In this document: positions 17,068 through 27,200 of the stretch, piece after piece
Layout: every line of letters starts with the position of its first letter
How positions within the stretch are numbered: the stretch's first letter is position 1
DNA from: Nocardia sp. NBC_01329
GTDB taxonomy: Bacteria > Actinomycetota > Actinomycetes > Mycobacteriales > Mycobacteriaceae
NCBI RefSeq assembly: GCF_035956715.1
Contig: NZ_CP108381.1
Location: 1,550,001 to 1,614,000, forward strand
DNA length: 64,000 nt
Direction of reading: 5' to 3'
The notes under the pieces: generated by a model
What the model saw: only the letters and a program-made list of their open reading frames with translations
What the model was told of the DNA's origin: nothing
The model's database searches: none
Program-made: the position numbers and the translations under genes

Positions 17068-17469
17068 CTATTGCGGGGTGGCCGTTTCGTCGTGGAGGGT
17101 GAGTTCGATTCCGACAGTGCCGGTTTTCCCGCGGCGCAGCGTGCTGCCCAGCACCACCAGCGGGCCGGTCAGCCAGTACTTGCGGCGGATCAGACGGCGT
17201 ACGCGAGCACTGTCGTCGGCGTCGAGGACTCGACCGGTCCCGTGGACGACCTCCCCGCGCGGTGTGCCCTTGTAATCACACGGCTGCAGCGTCACCTTCG
17301 AGTTGCGCCGCAACCGCTTCACTTTCCAGCTGTCGGTGACGGTCCACACATACAGCTTGTCGTCCGCGGCCACCGCCCACAGCGGGGTCGGCACCGGGGT
17401 GCCGTCCTTGCGAAAGGTGGTGAGCAGGACATAGTCGGCCGCGCCGACCGCACCCAGCGTGTTGTTCAT
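17068..17469 (-). CDS. PPOX-class F420-dependent oxidoreductase
   Basis: A 133-residue single-domain split-barrel protein starting MNNTLGAVGAADYVLLTT. Features of the family include FRKDGTPVPTPLWAVAADDK (cofactor strand), LRRNSKVTLQPCDYKGTP and the C-terminal GKTGTVGIELTL. Members use cofactor F420 or flavin to reduce small substrates. Frames extending upstream of 17469 on this strand run antisense to the amidohydrolase and are not coding. It is divergent from the amidohydrolase gene. Confidence 0.88.
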   Translation of the reverse strand: MNNTLGAVGAADYVLLTTFRKDGTPVPTPLWAVAADDKLYVWTVTDSWKVKRLRRNSKVTLQPCDYKGTPRGEVVHGTGRVLDADDSARVRRLIRRKYWLTGPLVVLGSTLRRGKTGTVGIELTLHDETATPQ

Positions 17470-17592
17470 GAAATCCAGCGTAATTCGCCGTCCCCGAGCG
17501 GGTGATCTCGCGCCGCGATGGCCGGGCTCCGGGCGCACGACGGCGGGACCGGGCCGCGCAACGTGCACGGCGGTGCGGCAGACTGGTTCCTC

Positions 17593-19191
17593 GTGAGTAC
17601 GCAGCTGCTGGTCGGAGGCCGGATCTACAGTTCGAGTGCGCCCGATGCCACCGCCATGGCGGTGAACGACGGGGTCGTCGTATGGCTCGGCGCCGACCAT
17701 GTGGGCCGCGCACTGCATCCGGAAGCCGAGGTCGTCGACCTCGACGGCGCTTTCGTGACCCCCGCCTTCGTGGAACCCCATCTGCACACCACGGCGCTCG
17801 GCCTGCAACTCTCGGGTCTCGATCTGTCCGCGGCCCATTCGCTCACCCACTGCCTGGAACTGGTCGCCGAGTACGCCACCCGCCATCCCGGCGGCGCGAT
17901 CCTGGCCGACGGCTGGGACGAGACCCGCTGGCCGGAAGGCCGCCCGCCGACGGTCGCCGAAGTGGATGCCGCCGCCCGGCCCGGTCAGGCGGTCTATCTG
18001 GCGCGGGTGGACGCGCATTCGGCGGTGGCGTCGTCGGCGTTGCTGGACGCGGTCCCCGGACTGAGTTCGGCAGCCGGCTTCGCGGCCGACGAGCCGGTCC
18101 GCGCCGAGGCTCATCATCTCGTGCGCGCGGCGGCCCGGGCCCAGCTCACCCGAGAACAACGGGACGCGGCGCGGCGGACCGCACTGGACGCCGCGGCCGC
18201 GCACGGGGTAGCGGTGGTGCACGAATGCGCGGGCCCCGATATAGAAGGAGACGCCGATCTGCGCGAGCTGCTCGCCTTCGAACACGGCGTGCAGGTGCGG
18301 GCCTACTGGGGGCAGGCGGTCCGCACCGCGGACGAAGCGCGCACGCTGCTGTCCGGACTCGGCGCGCACGGCCTCGCCGGTGACCTGTTCGTCGACGGGT
18401 CGATCGGCTCGCATACCGCCTGGTTGCGCGATTCCTACACCGACCGGCCCGGGACCGGTATCTCCTATCTCGATGCCGCGGATATCGCGGCGCATGTGCG
18501 GGCCTGCACCGAGGCCGGCGTGCAGGCGGGTTTCCACGCGATCGGTGACGGCGCGCTCGAAGCGGTCGTAGCCGGGTTCGGGCAGGTCGTCGCCGAACTC
18601 GGCGGTCCGGCCGTCGCCGCTCGCGGCCATCGGGTGGAACACGCGGAACTGCTCGACACGGCGCATATCGAGGCCCTCGCCTCCTGGGGGGTGATCGCGA
18701 GTGTGCAGCCCGCGTTCGATCTCACCTGGGGCGGCACGGAGGGTATGTATGCCGAACGCCTCGGCGCCACCCGCGCCGCCGCCTTGAACCCGTTCTCCGC
18801 TATGGCCGCCGCCGGGATCTCGCTGGCCATCGGCTCGGACGCCCCGGTGACGGCTCTCGACCCGTGGACGGCGGTTCGCGCGGCCGTTCATCACCGAACC
18901 CCCGGGCACGGTCTGTCCCCACGGGCGGCCTTTGCCGGTGCCACCCGCGGTGCCTGGCGGGCCGGCGGCGTGCGGGACGGGGTCGCGGGCACCCTGGTAC
19001 CCGGAGCGCCCGCGTCGTACGCGGTATGGGACGCCGGTGAGCTGGTGGTCGCCGCGTCCGCCGATTCGGTCCAGCGGTGGTCCACCGACCCGCGGTCGCG
19101 GGTGCCCGGCCTGCCGTCGCTGGCCCCGGACGCCGAACTGCCGCGCTGCCTGCGCACCGTGCACGACGGCGCCACCATCTACAACGCGTGA
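17593..19191 (+). CDS. Amidohydrolase family protein (YtcJ-like)
   Basis: Protein of about 532 residues from GTG 17593 (VSTQLLVGGRIYSS). The metal-dependent hydrolase fold of the amidohydrolase-3 group is clear: VEPHLHTTALGL (HxH metal site), VVHECAGPD, FHAIGDGALEAV, ARGHRVEHAELLD and AIGSDAPVTALDPW (last metal Asp). The substrate is unknown; the group hydrolyses amides or N-acyl bonds of small molecules. An in-frame ATG at 17518 is possible but lies upstream of the conserved beginning. It overlaps lnt by four bases (GTGA). Confidence 0.9.
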   Translation: MSTQLLVGGRIYSSSAPDATAMAVNDGVVVWLGADHVGRALHPEAEVVDLDGAFVTPAFVEPHLHTTALGLQLSGLDLSAAHSLTHCLELVAEYATRHPGGAILADGWDETRWPEGRPPTVAEVDAAARPGQAVYLARVDAHSAVASSALLDAVPGLSSAAGFAADEPVRAEAHHLVRAAARAQLTREQRDAARRTALDAAAAHGVAVVHECAGPDIEGDADLRELLAFEHGVQVRAYWGQAVRTADEARTLLSGLGAHGLAGDLFVDGSIGSHTAWLRDSYTDRPGTGISYLDAADIAAHVRACTEAGVQAGFHAIGDGALEAVVAGFGQVVAELGGPAVAARGHRVEHAELLDTAHIEALASWGVIASVQPAFDLTWGGTEGMYAERLGATRAAALNPFSAMAAAGISLAIGSDAPVTALDPWTAVRAAVHHRTPGHGLSPRAAFAGATRGAWRAGGVRDGVAGTLVPGAPASYAVWDAGELVVAASADSVQRWSTDPRSRVPGLPSLAPDAELPRCLRTVHDGATIYNA

Positions 19192-20861
19192 TCTCGGCCC
19201 GAGCGGAACAGGACGCAGCAGTGGAACAGGGTGATAGTTCGGCCATTCGGTGGATCGGCGGGCTCACCCGCCACCCGACGCTGGTGCGGTCGGTGGCCGC
19301 GGTGCTCGCGGGTGTCCTGCTGTTCGGCAGTTTCCCGCCGCGGCCGTGGTGGTTCCTCGCGCCCGCCGGAATCGCGCTGCTGACACTGGTGGTACGCAGC
19401 GGGAGCGGGTTGCGGTCCGGTTTCGGTTACGGCTTCCTCGCGGGACTCGGCTTTTTCCTACCGCTTCTGCCATGGACCGGCATCTACGTGGGTCCGCTGC
19501 CGTGGCTTGCGCTGTCCACCGCGTGCGCGGTGTATCTGGGCTTGTTCGGTGTCCTCGGCCGGCTACTCGGACGCCTGCCCGGATGGCCGCTGTGGTTGGC
19601 TCTGGCCTGGTCGGCCGCCGAATGGGGGCGGTCGAGTTTCCCGTTCGGTGGGTTTCCCTGGGGAAGGCTGGCTTTCGGGCAGGCCGACGGGTGGTTCCTG
19701 TCGCTGGCCGCTTACGGCGGTGCGCCGCTGGTGAGTTTCGCTGTTGCGCTCAGCGGTACCTGCGGGGCGGCGGTGGTGCTGGGATTGCTTCGCGAGACCG
19801 GTCTGCTCGGGGGAGCGGCGGTGCGCAACGACGCTGCGTGGCACGGCGCCCGGGTAACGGCGGCGGCAGCCGCGGCGACCTGTGTACTGCTCGCCGGGGC
19901 CGGGTTCGGACTCCGTGCGACGCTGCCCGGCCCGATGGACGGTGACCGGACCATCACGGTGGCCGCGATCCAGGGCAGCGTGCCGCGGCTGGGACTGGAT
20001 TTCAATGCACAGCGCCGGGCCGTACTCGACAATCATGTCCGCCGGACCGAACAACTGGCCGACGAGGTGGCAACCGGTCTGTTTCCGGCCCCGGATGTGG
20101 TCATCTGGCCCGAGAATTCGTCCGATATCGACCCGTTGCGCAATCCCGACGCGGCCGCGCTGATCTCGGCGGCGGCCCGCCGGATCTCGGCACCGATCCT
20201 GGTGGGTGCTGTGCTGGTCAACGGGGATGGAACCACCACCAATTCGGTAATGGTCTGGACCGCGGAAAGCGGTCCGGAGGACCGCCACGACAAAAAAATA
20301 GTACAACCTTTCGGGGAATACCTGCCGATGCGCGGATTCTTTCGTCTCTTTTCGGACTATGCGGACAGGGCAGGATACTTCGTACCTGGTCACGGGGACG
20401 GGACAATTCGGGCCGCAGGTACGGAAATCGGGGTGGCAACCTGTTACGAGGTCGCTTTCGATCGTGCTTTTCGAGATTCGCTGCACTCGGGTGCACAATT
20501 GCTCGCAGTGCCGACGAACAATGCGACTTTCGGCGATAGTGAAATGACTTACCAGCAACTTGCGATGTCCAGGGTGCGGGCTGTCGAACACGGGCGTTCG
20601 CTGGTCGTGGCCGCCACCTCGGGGGTCAGCGCGATCATCGCCGCGGACGGATCGGTGCGGCAGGAGAGCGCGTTGTTCGTGCCCGAGGCACTGGTCGCCG
20701 AGGTGCCGCTACGTGATTCGCACACCCCGGCGACTGTGCTGGGGGTGTGGCCGGAGTGGGTCGCCGTGCTCGTGACGGTGGCCGGTGTGCTGATCTCGAT
20801 CGTCGAGCGGAGAGCCGCCCGCCGCCGGGCGCAGGCCGCCGCGATGCCCGTGCTCGGCTGA
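19188..20861 (+). CDS. lnt: Apolipoprotein N-acyltransferase
   Basis: Adds the third acyl chain to the lipidated N-terminal Cys of lipoproteins in the membrane. Protein of about 557 residues with six or more hydrophobic segments in the first ~240 residues, then a nitrilase-like domain with the Glu-Lys-Cys triad: Glu in VVIWPENSSD, Lys in DKKIVQPFGEYLP, Cys in GVATCYEVAFD. A closing membrane helix follows. GTG 19188 overlaps the previous stop; GTG 19221 is an alternative. In M. tuberculosis this domain is fused to a Ppm1 dolichol-phosphate mannosyltransferase next to rbpA. Here it is a separate gene, and no ppm1 follows. Confidence 0.93.
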   Translation: MISARAEQDAAVEQGDSSAIRWIGGLTRHPTLVRSVAAVLAGVLLFGSFPPRPWWFLAPAGIALLTLVVRSGSGLRSGFGYGFLAGLGFFLPLLPWTGIYVGPLPWLALSTACAVYLGLFGVLGRLLGRLPGWPLWLALAWSAAEWGRSSFPFGGFPWGRLAFGQADGWFLSLAAYGGAPLVSFAVALSGTCGAAVVLGLLRETGLLGGAAVRNDAAWHGARVTAAAAAATCVLLAGAGFGLRATLPGPMDGDRTITVAAIQGSVPRLGLDFNAQRRAVLDNHVRRTEQLADEVATGLFPAPDVVIWPENSSDIDPLRNPDAAALISAAARRISAPILVGAVLVNGDGTTTNSVMVWTAESGPEDRHDKKIVQPFGEYLPMRGFFRLFSDYADRAGYFVPGHGDGTIRAAGTEIGVATCYEVAFDRAFRDSLHSGAQLLAVPTNNATFGDSEMTYQQLAMSRVRAVEHGRSLVVAATSGVSAIIAADGSVRQESALFVPEALVAEVPLRDSHTPATVLGVWPEWVAVLVTVAGVLISIVERRAARRRAQAAAMPVLG

Positions 20862-21236
20862 GCGCCGAACCGCTTTCTCGTCGTCGGCGGCGGGTCCGCG
20901 ATGACGCGTGGCTGCCTGTGGTTCTTCCGTTTTGCACCGCGTTTATTTTTTGGTAGCGAGGGGTAAAAATGCTGGCCCTTTGTGCGTAGTATCTAGGCAG
21001 CGCCCGGCCCTGCCGGGTAAGAAGTGAAGCGATCTTCCGCGTCTCGGCGTCACCAGCGTGCCGGAATTGGACACTGTGGTCCGATGGCTGTTCCGGCCTC
21101 CAGGTAACCATTCGGTTTCGACTGCAATCCATTCACCCTCATGCTCCGAATAACCAGTCGTGAATCACACCCCACGGCCGGTACAGGCCGGTTGCGGGCT
21201 GTTCGGGGAGTGTCGAGCTGTAGAACGGAGTGATTG
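20862..21236 (+). other. Leader region between lnt and the NRPS gene
   Basis: A 375-base gap that must hold the NRPS promoter. It contains an AT-rich block (about 20940-20972), a six-codon frame ATG-CTG-GCC-CTT-TGT-GCG-TAG (20969-20989) behind a GAGGGG ribosome-like site, and a hairpin CCCGGC-CCT-GCCGGG (21003-21017) right after it. No iron-box (IdeR/DmdR-like) palindrome was seen. Confidence 0.45.
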
Positions 21237-24200
21237 ATGAGATCGTCGGCCACCGGGGTCGATAGCAGTTCGCCGGAAGAAATTTCGGCCGAACCGTTTC
21301 CGCTCACACCCGCTCAGACGGCGATGTGGTACGCCCAGCGGATCCAGCCGGAGATTCCCCTCGTCGTCGTCGAGTACGTGAAGTTCCACGGTGATCTGGA
21401 TCCGGGTCTGCTGCTGTACGCGATCGAGCGTTTCGGGGTGGAGACCGAGGTCGGGCTGCAGCGCATCGTGCAGGTCGACGGAGTACCCCACCAGGTGATC
21501 GACCCGACGGCGCGACCCGGCTGGGCGCGACTGGATCTGCGATCCGAACCGGACCCGCACGCCGCGGCCCTGGCATGGATGAAGCAGGATGCTCGCACTC
21601 CGATCGATTTCGACCACGACCCTCTCATCTTCAACGCCGTACTGCGCACCGGCGAGCGCGACTACATCTGGTACTCCCGCGCCCACCACATCGTCATCGA
21701 CGGATATGCGGCGATGAACGCCCTGGTCCGGACCGCGGAGATCTATACCGCCTACTACGAGTCCCGGGAACCGTCGGTTTCGCGGGCCACACCGCTGGCC
21801 GAGTTGTACGCGGGGGAGAACGAATACCGGCACTCGCAGCGGTTCGACAACGACCGCGCCTACTGGAGCGAAATCCTCGACGGCGCAGGGCAGGTCGTCA
21901 GCCTGTCCACGGTCGCCAATCCACCGGCCACCGCGGACGCGGGCCGCCGGCTGGCCACCACGGTTCTCAGCGAGACCACGGAGGCGGCCGTCGCGGCCGC
22001 GGCCGCCGAGCGCAACGCCTCCGACCCGACCCTGTTCGCCGCGGCCACGGCCTGCTACGTCCGGTCGATGACGGGTGAGAACGATGTGGTGCTGAGCCTC
22101 CCGGTGTCGGCGCGCACCACGGTTTCGCTGCGCCGCTCCGCCGGGGTGGTATCGAATGTGGTGCCGCTGCGGATCCGCTTCGAACCCGATACCACGATCG
22201 AGGACGTCGTCCGGGTGGTGGAACGCCAGATCACGGGCGCGCTACGGCACCAGCGCTATCGGCACGACGATATCCGCCGGGACTGCGGCTATGACCGGGA
22301 CACCCGCGGGTTCTTCGGTCCGATGATCAACATCATGCTGTTCAGCAAGCCGTTGCGTTTCGCCGAATGCGATGTGACAGTGCACGTCCTGGCCACCGGC
22401 CCGGTCGAGGACCTGTCGGTCAATCTGTACAACGGCGACGGCGGCCGGGTCCATCTCGATTTCGAGGCCAACCCGCTCCTCTACAGCGACGACGAAGTCG
22501 AGACCCACCACCGCAGGTTCCTCGGGTTCCTGGATCGCTTCCTCACCACCGAGATGGACACCGCCGTCCGGGAACTGCCCGTCCTCACCGACTCCGAACA
22601 ACGGCAGGTGCTGCACACCTGGAACGATACGGCCGCCACCGTCGAATCCGGCACTCTGGCAGATATTTTCGACGCACGAGTCCGCCGGAGTCCGGATGCC
22701 GTGGCCCTGGAGTTCGAGGGCGCATCGCTGACCTATCGCGAACTCGACGCCCGGGCGAACCGATTGGCCCGGCTGCTGATCGGGGCGGGGGCCGGACCTG
22801 AACGCGTGGTCGGGCTGTGCCTACGGCGCAGCACCGAACTGGTGATTGCCATGTACGCCGTGATCAAGACCGGGGCCGCCTATCTACCGCTGGATCCGGA
22901 GCATCCGGTCCAGCGACTGGAGCAGATCGTGGCCAGGTCCCGTCCGGTCGTGCTCCTGGTGGCCGAACAGGACGGCCTCGAACTACCCGGTAATGCCGAT
23001 CTCGTCCCGGTGGACACCGTCGATCTCCGCGGGCTCGATCCGGCGCCGGTCACCGATGCCGACCGGACCACGGCCCTGCGCGTCGAGCATCTCGCCTATC
23101 TGCTGTTCACCTCCGGCTCCACCGGCGCCCCGAAGGGGGTCGGTGTCACCCACGCGGCCATCGTGAACCGGCTCCGCTGGATGCAGCACGAATATCCGCT
23201 CGACCACACCGACGCCGTACTGCAGAAGACCCCGGCGACCTTCGACGTCTCGGTATGGGAGTTCTTCTGGCCGTTACAGACCGGCGCCCGGCTGATCGTG
23301 GCGCGCCCGGACGGGCACCGCGATCCGGCCTATCTGGCCCGCGTGATCCGCGAGAAACAGGTCACCACGGCGCATTTCGTACCCTCGATGCTGTCGGTAT
23401 TCGTCACCGACACCGAGGCCGGCGAGTGCGTATCGCTGCGGCGAGTGTTCTGCAGCGGGGAGGCGCTGCCCCCGGCGACCGTGCGCGATTTCCACACCGC
23501 CCTACCGGGTACGCAACTGCACAATCTGTACGGACCCACCGAGGCTGCGGTGGACGTCACCTACTGGCATTGCCCGCCCGAACCCGACGTGGTCCCGATC
23601 GGGTCCCCGGTATGGAACACCCGCACCTACGTTCTCGACGCGGCGCTGCGCCCGGTCGCACCGGGAGCGGTGGGTGAGCTGTACCTGTCCGGTGTGCAAC
23701 TGGCCCGGGGTTATCTCGGGCAGGCGCCGTTGACCGCCGAACGGTTCGTCGCGGATCCGTTCGCCCCCGGCACCCGGATGTACCGCACCGGTGACCTGGC
23801 GCGCTGGCAGCTCGGCACCGCCGATAGCTCCCGGGGGGTCCTGGAGTATCTGGGACGCACCGATTTCCAGGTCAAGATTCGCGGTCTGCGGATCGAACTC
23901 GGCGAGATCGAATCCGCCCTGCTGGCCGATACCCGGATCGCGCGCGCCATCTGCGTGGCCCACCGTGCCCCCGCCGGCGACCAGCTGGCCGCCTATGTGG
24001 TGGTTCGCGGTGACGCCGATCTCGACACCGAGGTGATCCGGGCGAGCCTGGCCCGCTCGCTGCCCGGGTATATGGTGCCCGCCACAGTGACCGTGCTGGA
24101 CGAGCTGCCGCTCAACAGCAACGGCAAGATCGACCGGGCCGCGCTTCCCGCCCCCGGCCCCACCGACCGGCGCGCCCGGACGGCACCGCGCAACGAGGTG

Positions 24201-27200
24201 GAAGCCGCGCTGGCGACGATATTCGCCGACCTTCTGGGCGTCCCGGAGGTCGGTATCGACGATGGGTTCTTCGAACTGGGCGGAAACTCGCTGGTGGCCG
24301 CTCGCGCGGTCGCGCGGATCAATACCGCGCTCGGCACCGCGCTGACCATCCGCGACCTGTTCGAGGCCACCACCATCGCCGCCCTGACCGACCGGTTCTC
24401 GGACCACGAACTGGACCCCGCCTCGCCGCAGCTGGTCCCGATGACCAGGCCCGACCGTATCCCGTTGTCGCCGGCCCAGCAGCGCCTGTGGATCCTGAAC
24501 CGTTTCGCCGAGCACGCCGCCGCCTACAACATGCCGCTCGCGGTCCAGCTCGACGGCATCCTCGATATCGAGGCGCTGGAGGCCGGTCTGCTGGATGTAC
24601 TGGAACGGCACGAAAGCCTGCGCACCACCTTCCCCGACACCGGTGAAGGGCCGTACCAGCGGATCCATCCGGCCACCGCGTTCGGCCGGGCGCTCGAGGT
24701 GATCGAAACGGCCGGTGCCGAGATCGCCGGCCTGGCCACCGAATTCGTCTCCCGCCCGTTCGATCTGCGCAGCGAGTTCCCGGTCCGGGTGGCCCTGTAC
24801 GCCACCGACAACGACTGCCATGTACTCGTTCTGGTACTCCACCACATCTGTGGCGACGGCTGGTCGGTCGCGCCGCTGGTCCGGGATCTGACCTCCGCGG
24901 TCGAGGCGCGGGCGACCGGGCGCGCACCGCAGTGGACCCCACTGCCGGTGCAGTACGCGGATTTCGCGTTGTGGCAGCGGGAATTGCTGGGTGAGGAAAC
25001 CGATCCGGCGAGCGCCCTCAGTCGGCAGGTGAATCACTGGCGGGCCGAGCTCGCCGGCCTGCCCGATCAACTCGACCTCCCACTGGACCGGCCGCGGCCC
25101 GCTCGTCGCTCCACCGAGGGCGGCCGGGTCGAATTCACCATCCCGGCCGGGACCCGGCGCGCGGCAGCGGAACTGGCCGCCGCGCGGGGCGCGAGCATGT
25201 TCATGGTGGTGCACGCGGCGCTGGCCACACTGCTGTCCCGGATCTGCGGCAGCACCGATATCGTGATCGGCACCCCCATCGCGGGCCGTACCGATCCGGC
25301 GCTCGACGAATTGGTCGGGATGTTCGTCAACACCCTGGTGTTGCGCACCGAGGTCGATCCCGGTGCCGATTTCGACCGGATGCTCGATATCGTCCGGGAA
25401 ACCGATCTCAACGCCTTCGCCAATGCCGATGTGCCGTTCGAGCGGCTGGTCGAGGTGGTGAACCCGGAACGCTCCGGGGCGCGTCATCCGCTCTTCCAGG
25501 TGATGCTGTCCTACGACAACGCCGGCGAACTCGAACTGGCACTGCCCGGGGTGCGCACCGAGATCCTCCCGCTCGACGGCGCCGTCGCGAAATTCGATCT
25601 CCAACTCGAAGTGCACGACGACAACTCCGGCGGCGAACTGCGCGCCGAGATCGGTTACGCGACCGATGTGTTCGACGAGCGGACCATCGGCGCGATCGCC
25701 CGCCGGTTCGTCGCGGTCCTGGATGCGGCGGTGGGCGATCCGCGGCGGCCCGTCGGCGATATCGAGGTACTCGAGCGGCGGGAGCGCGGCAATCTCGTCC
25801 CACTGGCCGGTGGCCCCGCCGAACCGCCGGCCCTGCTGGCCGACCTGTTCGGCCGGTCCGCGGGCCGCGATCCCGACGGGGTCGCCGTTCGCTATCGGGG
25901 CAGCGATACCACGTACCGGGAGCTGGACGAACGCGCCAACCGGATCGCGCGGTCGCTGATCGCGCGGGGCGCCGGGCCCGAGACCGTGGTCGCGCTGGCG
26001 TTACCACGCGGTCTGGACGCGCTGACCGCGGTCTGGGCGGTCGCCAAGACCGGCGCCGCCTATGTGCCGGTCGACCCGGGTTATCCGCCGGAGCGGATCG
26101 CCCATATGCTCACCGATTCCGGCGCCCGGCTCGCGGTCACCGGTCCGGATCAGGCCCCCGCGCTGGCCGAGGTGCCCGGCGCCGTCGAATCGTGGTTGAT
26201 TCTCGGTTCGCCCGAATTCGAAAAATATTGTGCCGGGGTTTCTTCGGCACCTGTCACGGACGCCGATCGGATCACACCGCTGCGCACCACGCATCCGGCG
26301 TACCTCATCTACACCTCCGGTTCCACCGGCACCCCGAAAGCCGTGGTCGTCACCCACGCCGGGCTGGCCTCGTTCGCCGCCGAACAGTGCTACCTGTTCG
26401 GCGTGACCCCGAATTCGCGGACCCTGCACTTCTCCTCGCCCAGCTTCGACGCATCGGTTCTCGAACTGCTGCTCGGCTTCGCCTGTGGTGCGACCGTGGT
26501 GGTCGCGGCGCCGGATATCTACGGCGGTAACGAACTCGCGGACCTGCTGCGCACCGAGGGCATCACCCACGCCTTCGTCACCCCCGCCGCGCTCGCCACG
26601 GTCGATCCGTCGGGACTCGAGGATCTGCACACCGTCATGGTGGGTGGTGAGGCCTGCAGTCCCGAACTCGTGGCGACCTGGGGCGACCGGTACCGCATGC
26701 ACAATATGTACGGTCCGTCCGAGGCGACGGTGGCCGCGACCATATCCGGACCCATGCGCCCCGGCCGGCCGGTTCCACTCGGCCATCCGGTGCGCGGTAT
26801 GCGGTTGTTCCTGCTGGATTCCCGGTTGCGTCCGGTCCCGCCCGGCACTCCGGGTGAGTTGTACGTCTCCGGGCTCGGCGTGGCACGCGGCTATCTGGGC
26901 CGGCACGTCCTGACCGCGGCACGTTTCGTCCCCAATCCGTACGGTCGGCGCGGCGAGCGGATGTACCGCACCGGCGATCTGGTGGTGGCCGACCGGTCCG
27001 GCCGGCTCCGGTTCCTCGGCCGCGCCGACGATCAGGTGAAGCTGCGGGGCTTCCGCATCGAATTGTCCGAGATCGACCATGTGTTGCGCGGTCATCCCGG
27101 GGTGCGCTCCGCGCTGACCGTCGTCCACACCGACGCACACGCCCGGCAGCGGCTGGCCGCCTATATCGTCGCCGACGCCGGGCTGGACCCCGCCGAGGTC

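Noticed and set aside
17068..19164. Long minus-strand open frame of nearly 700 codons
   Set aside because: Only its last 133 codons (from 17469) encode the PPOX-family protein. The rest is antisense to the amidohydrolase and reflects GC-rich third-position bias.
20862..21236. Iron-regulated (IdeR/DmdR) box before the NRPS
   Set aside because: An EntF-like module suggests a siderophore, but no TTAGG-type 19-base palindrome is visible, so I do not call it a siderophore cluster.
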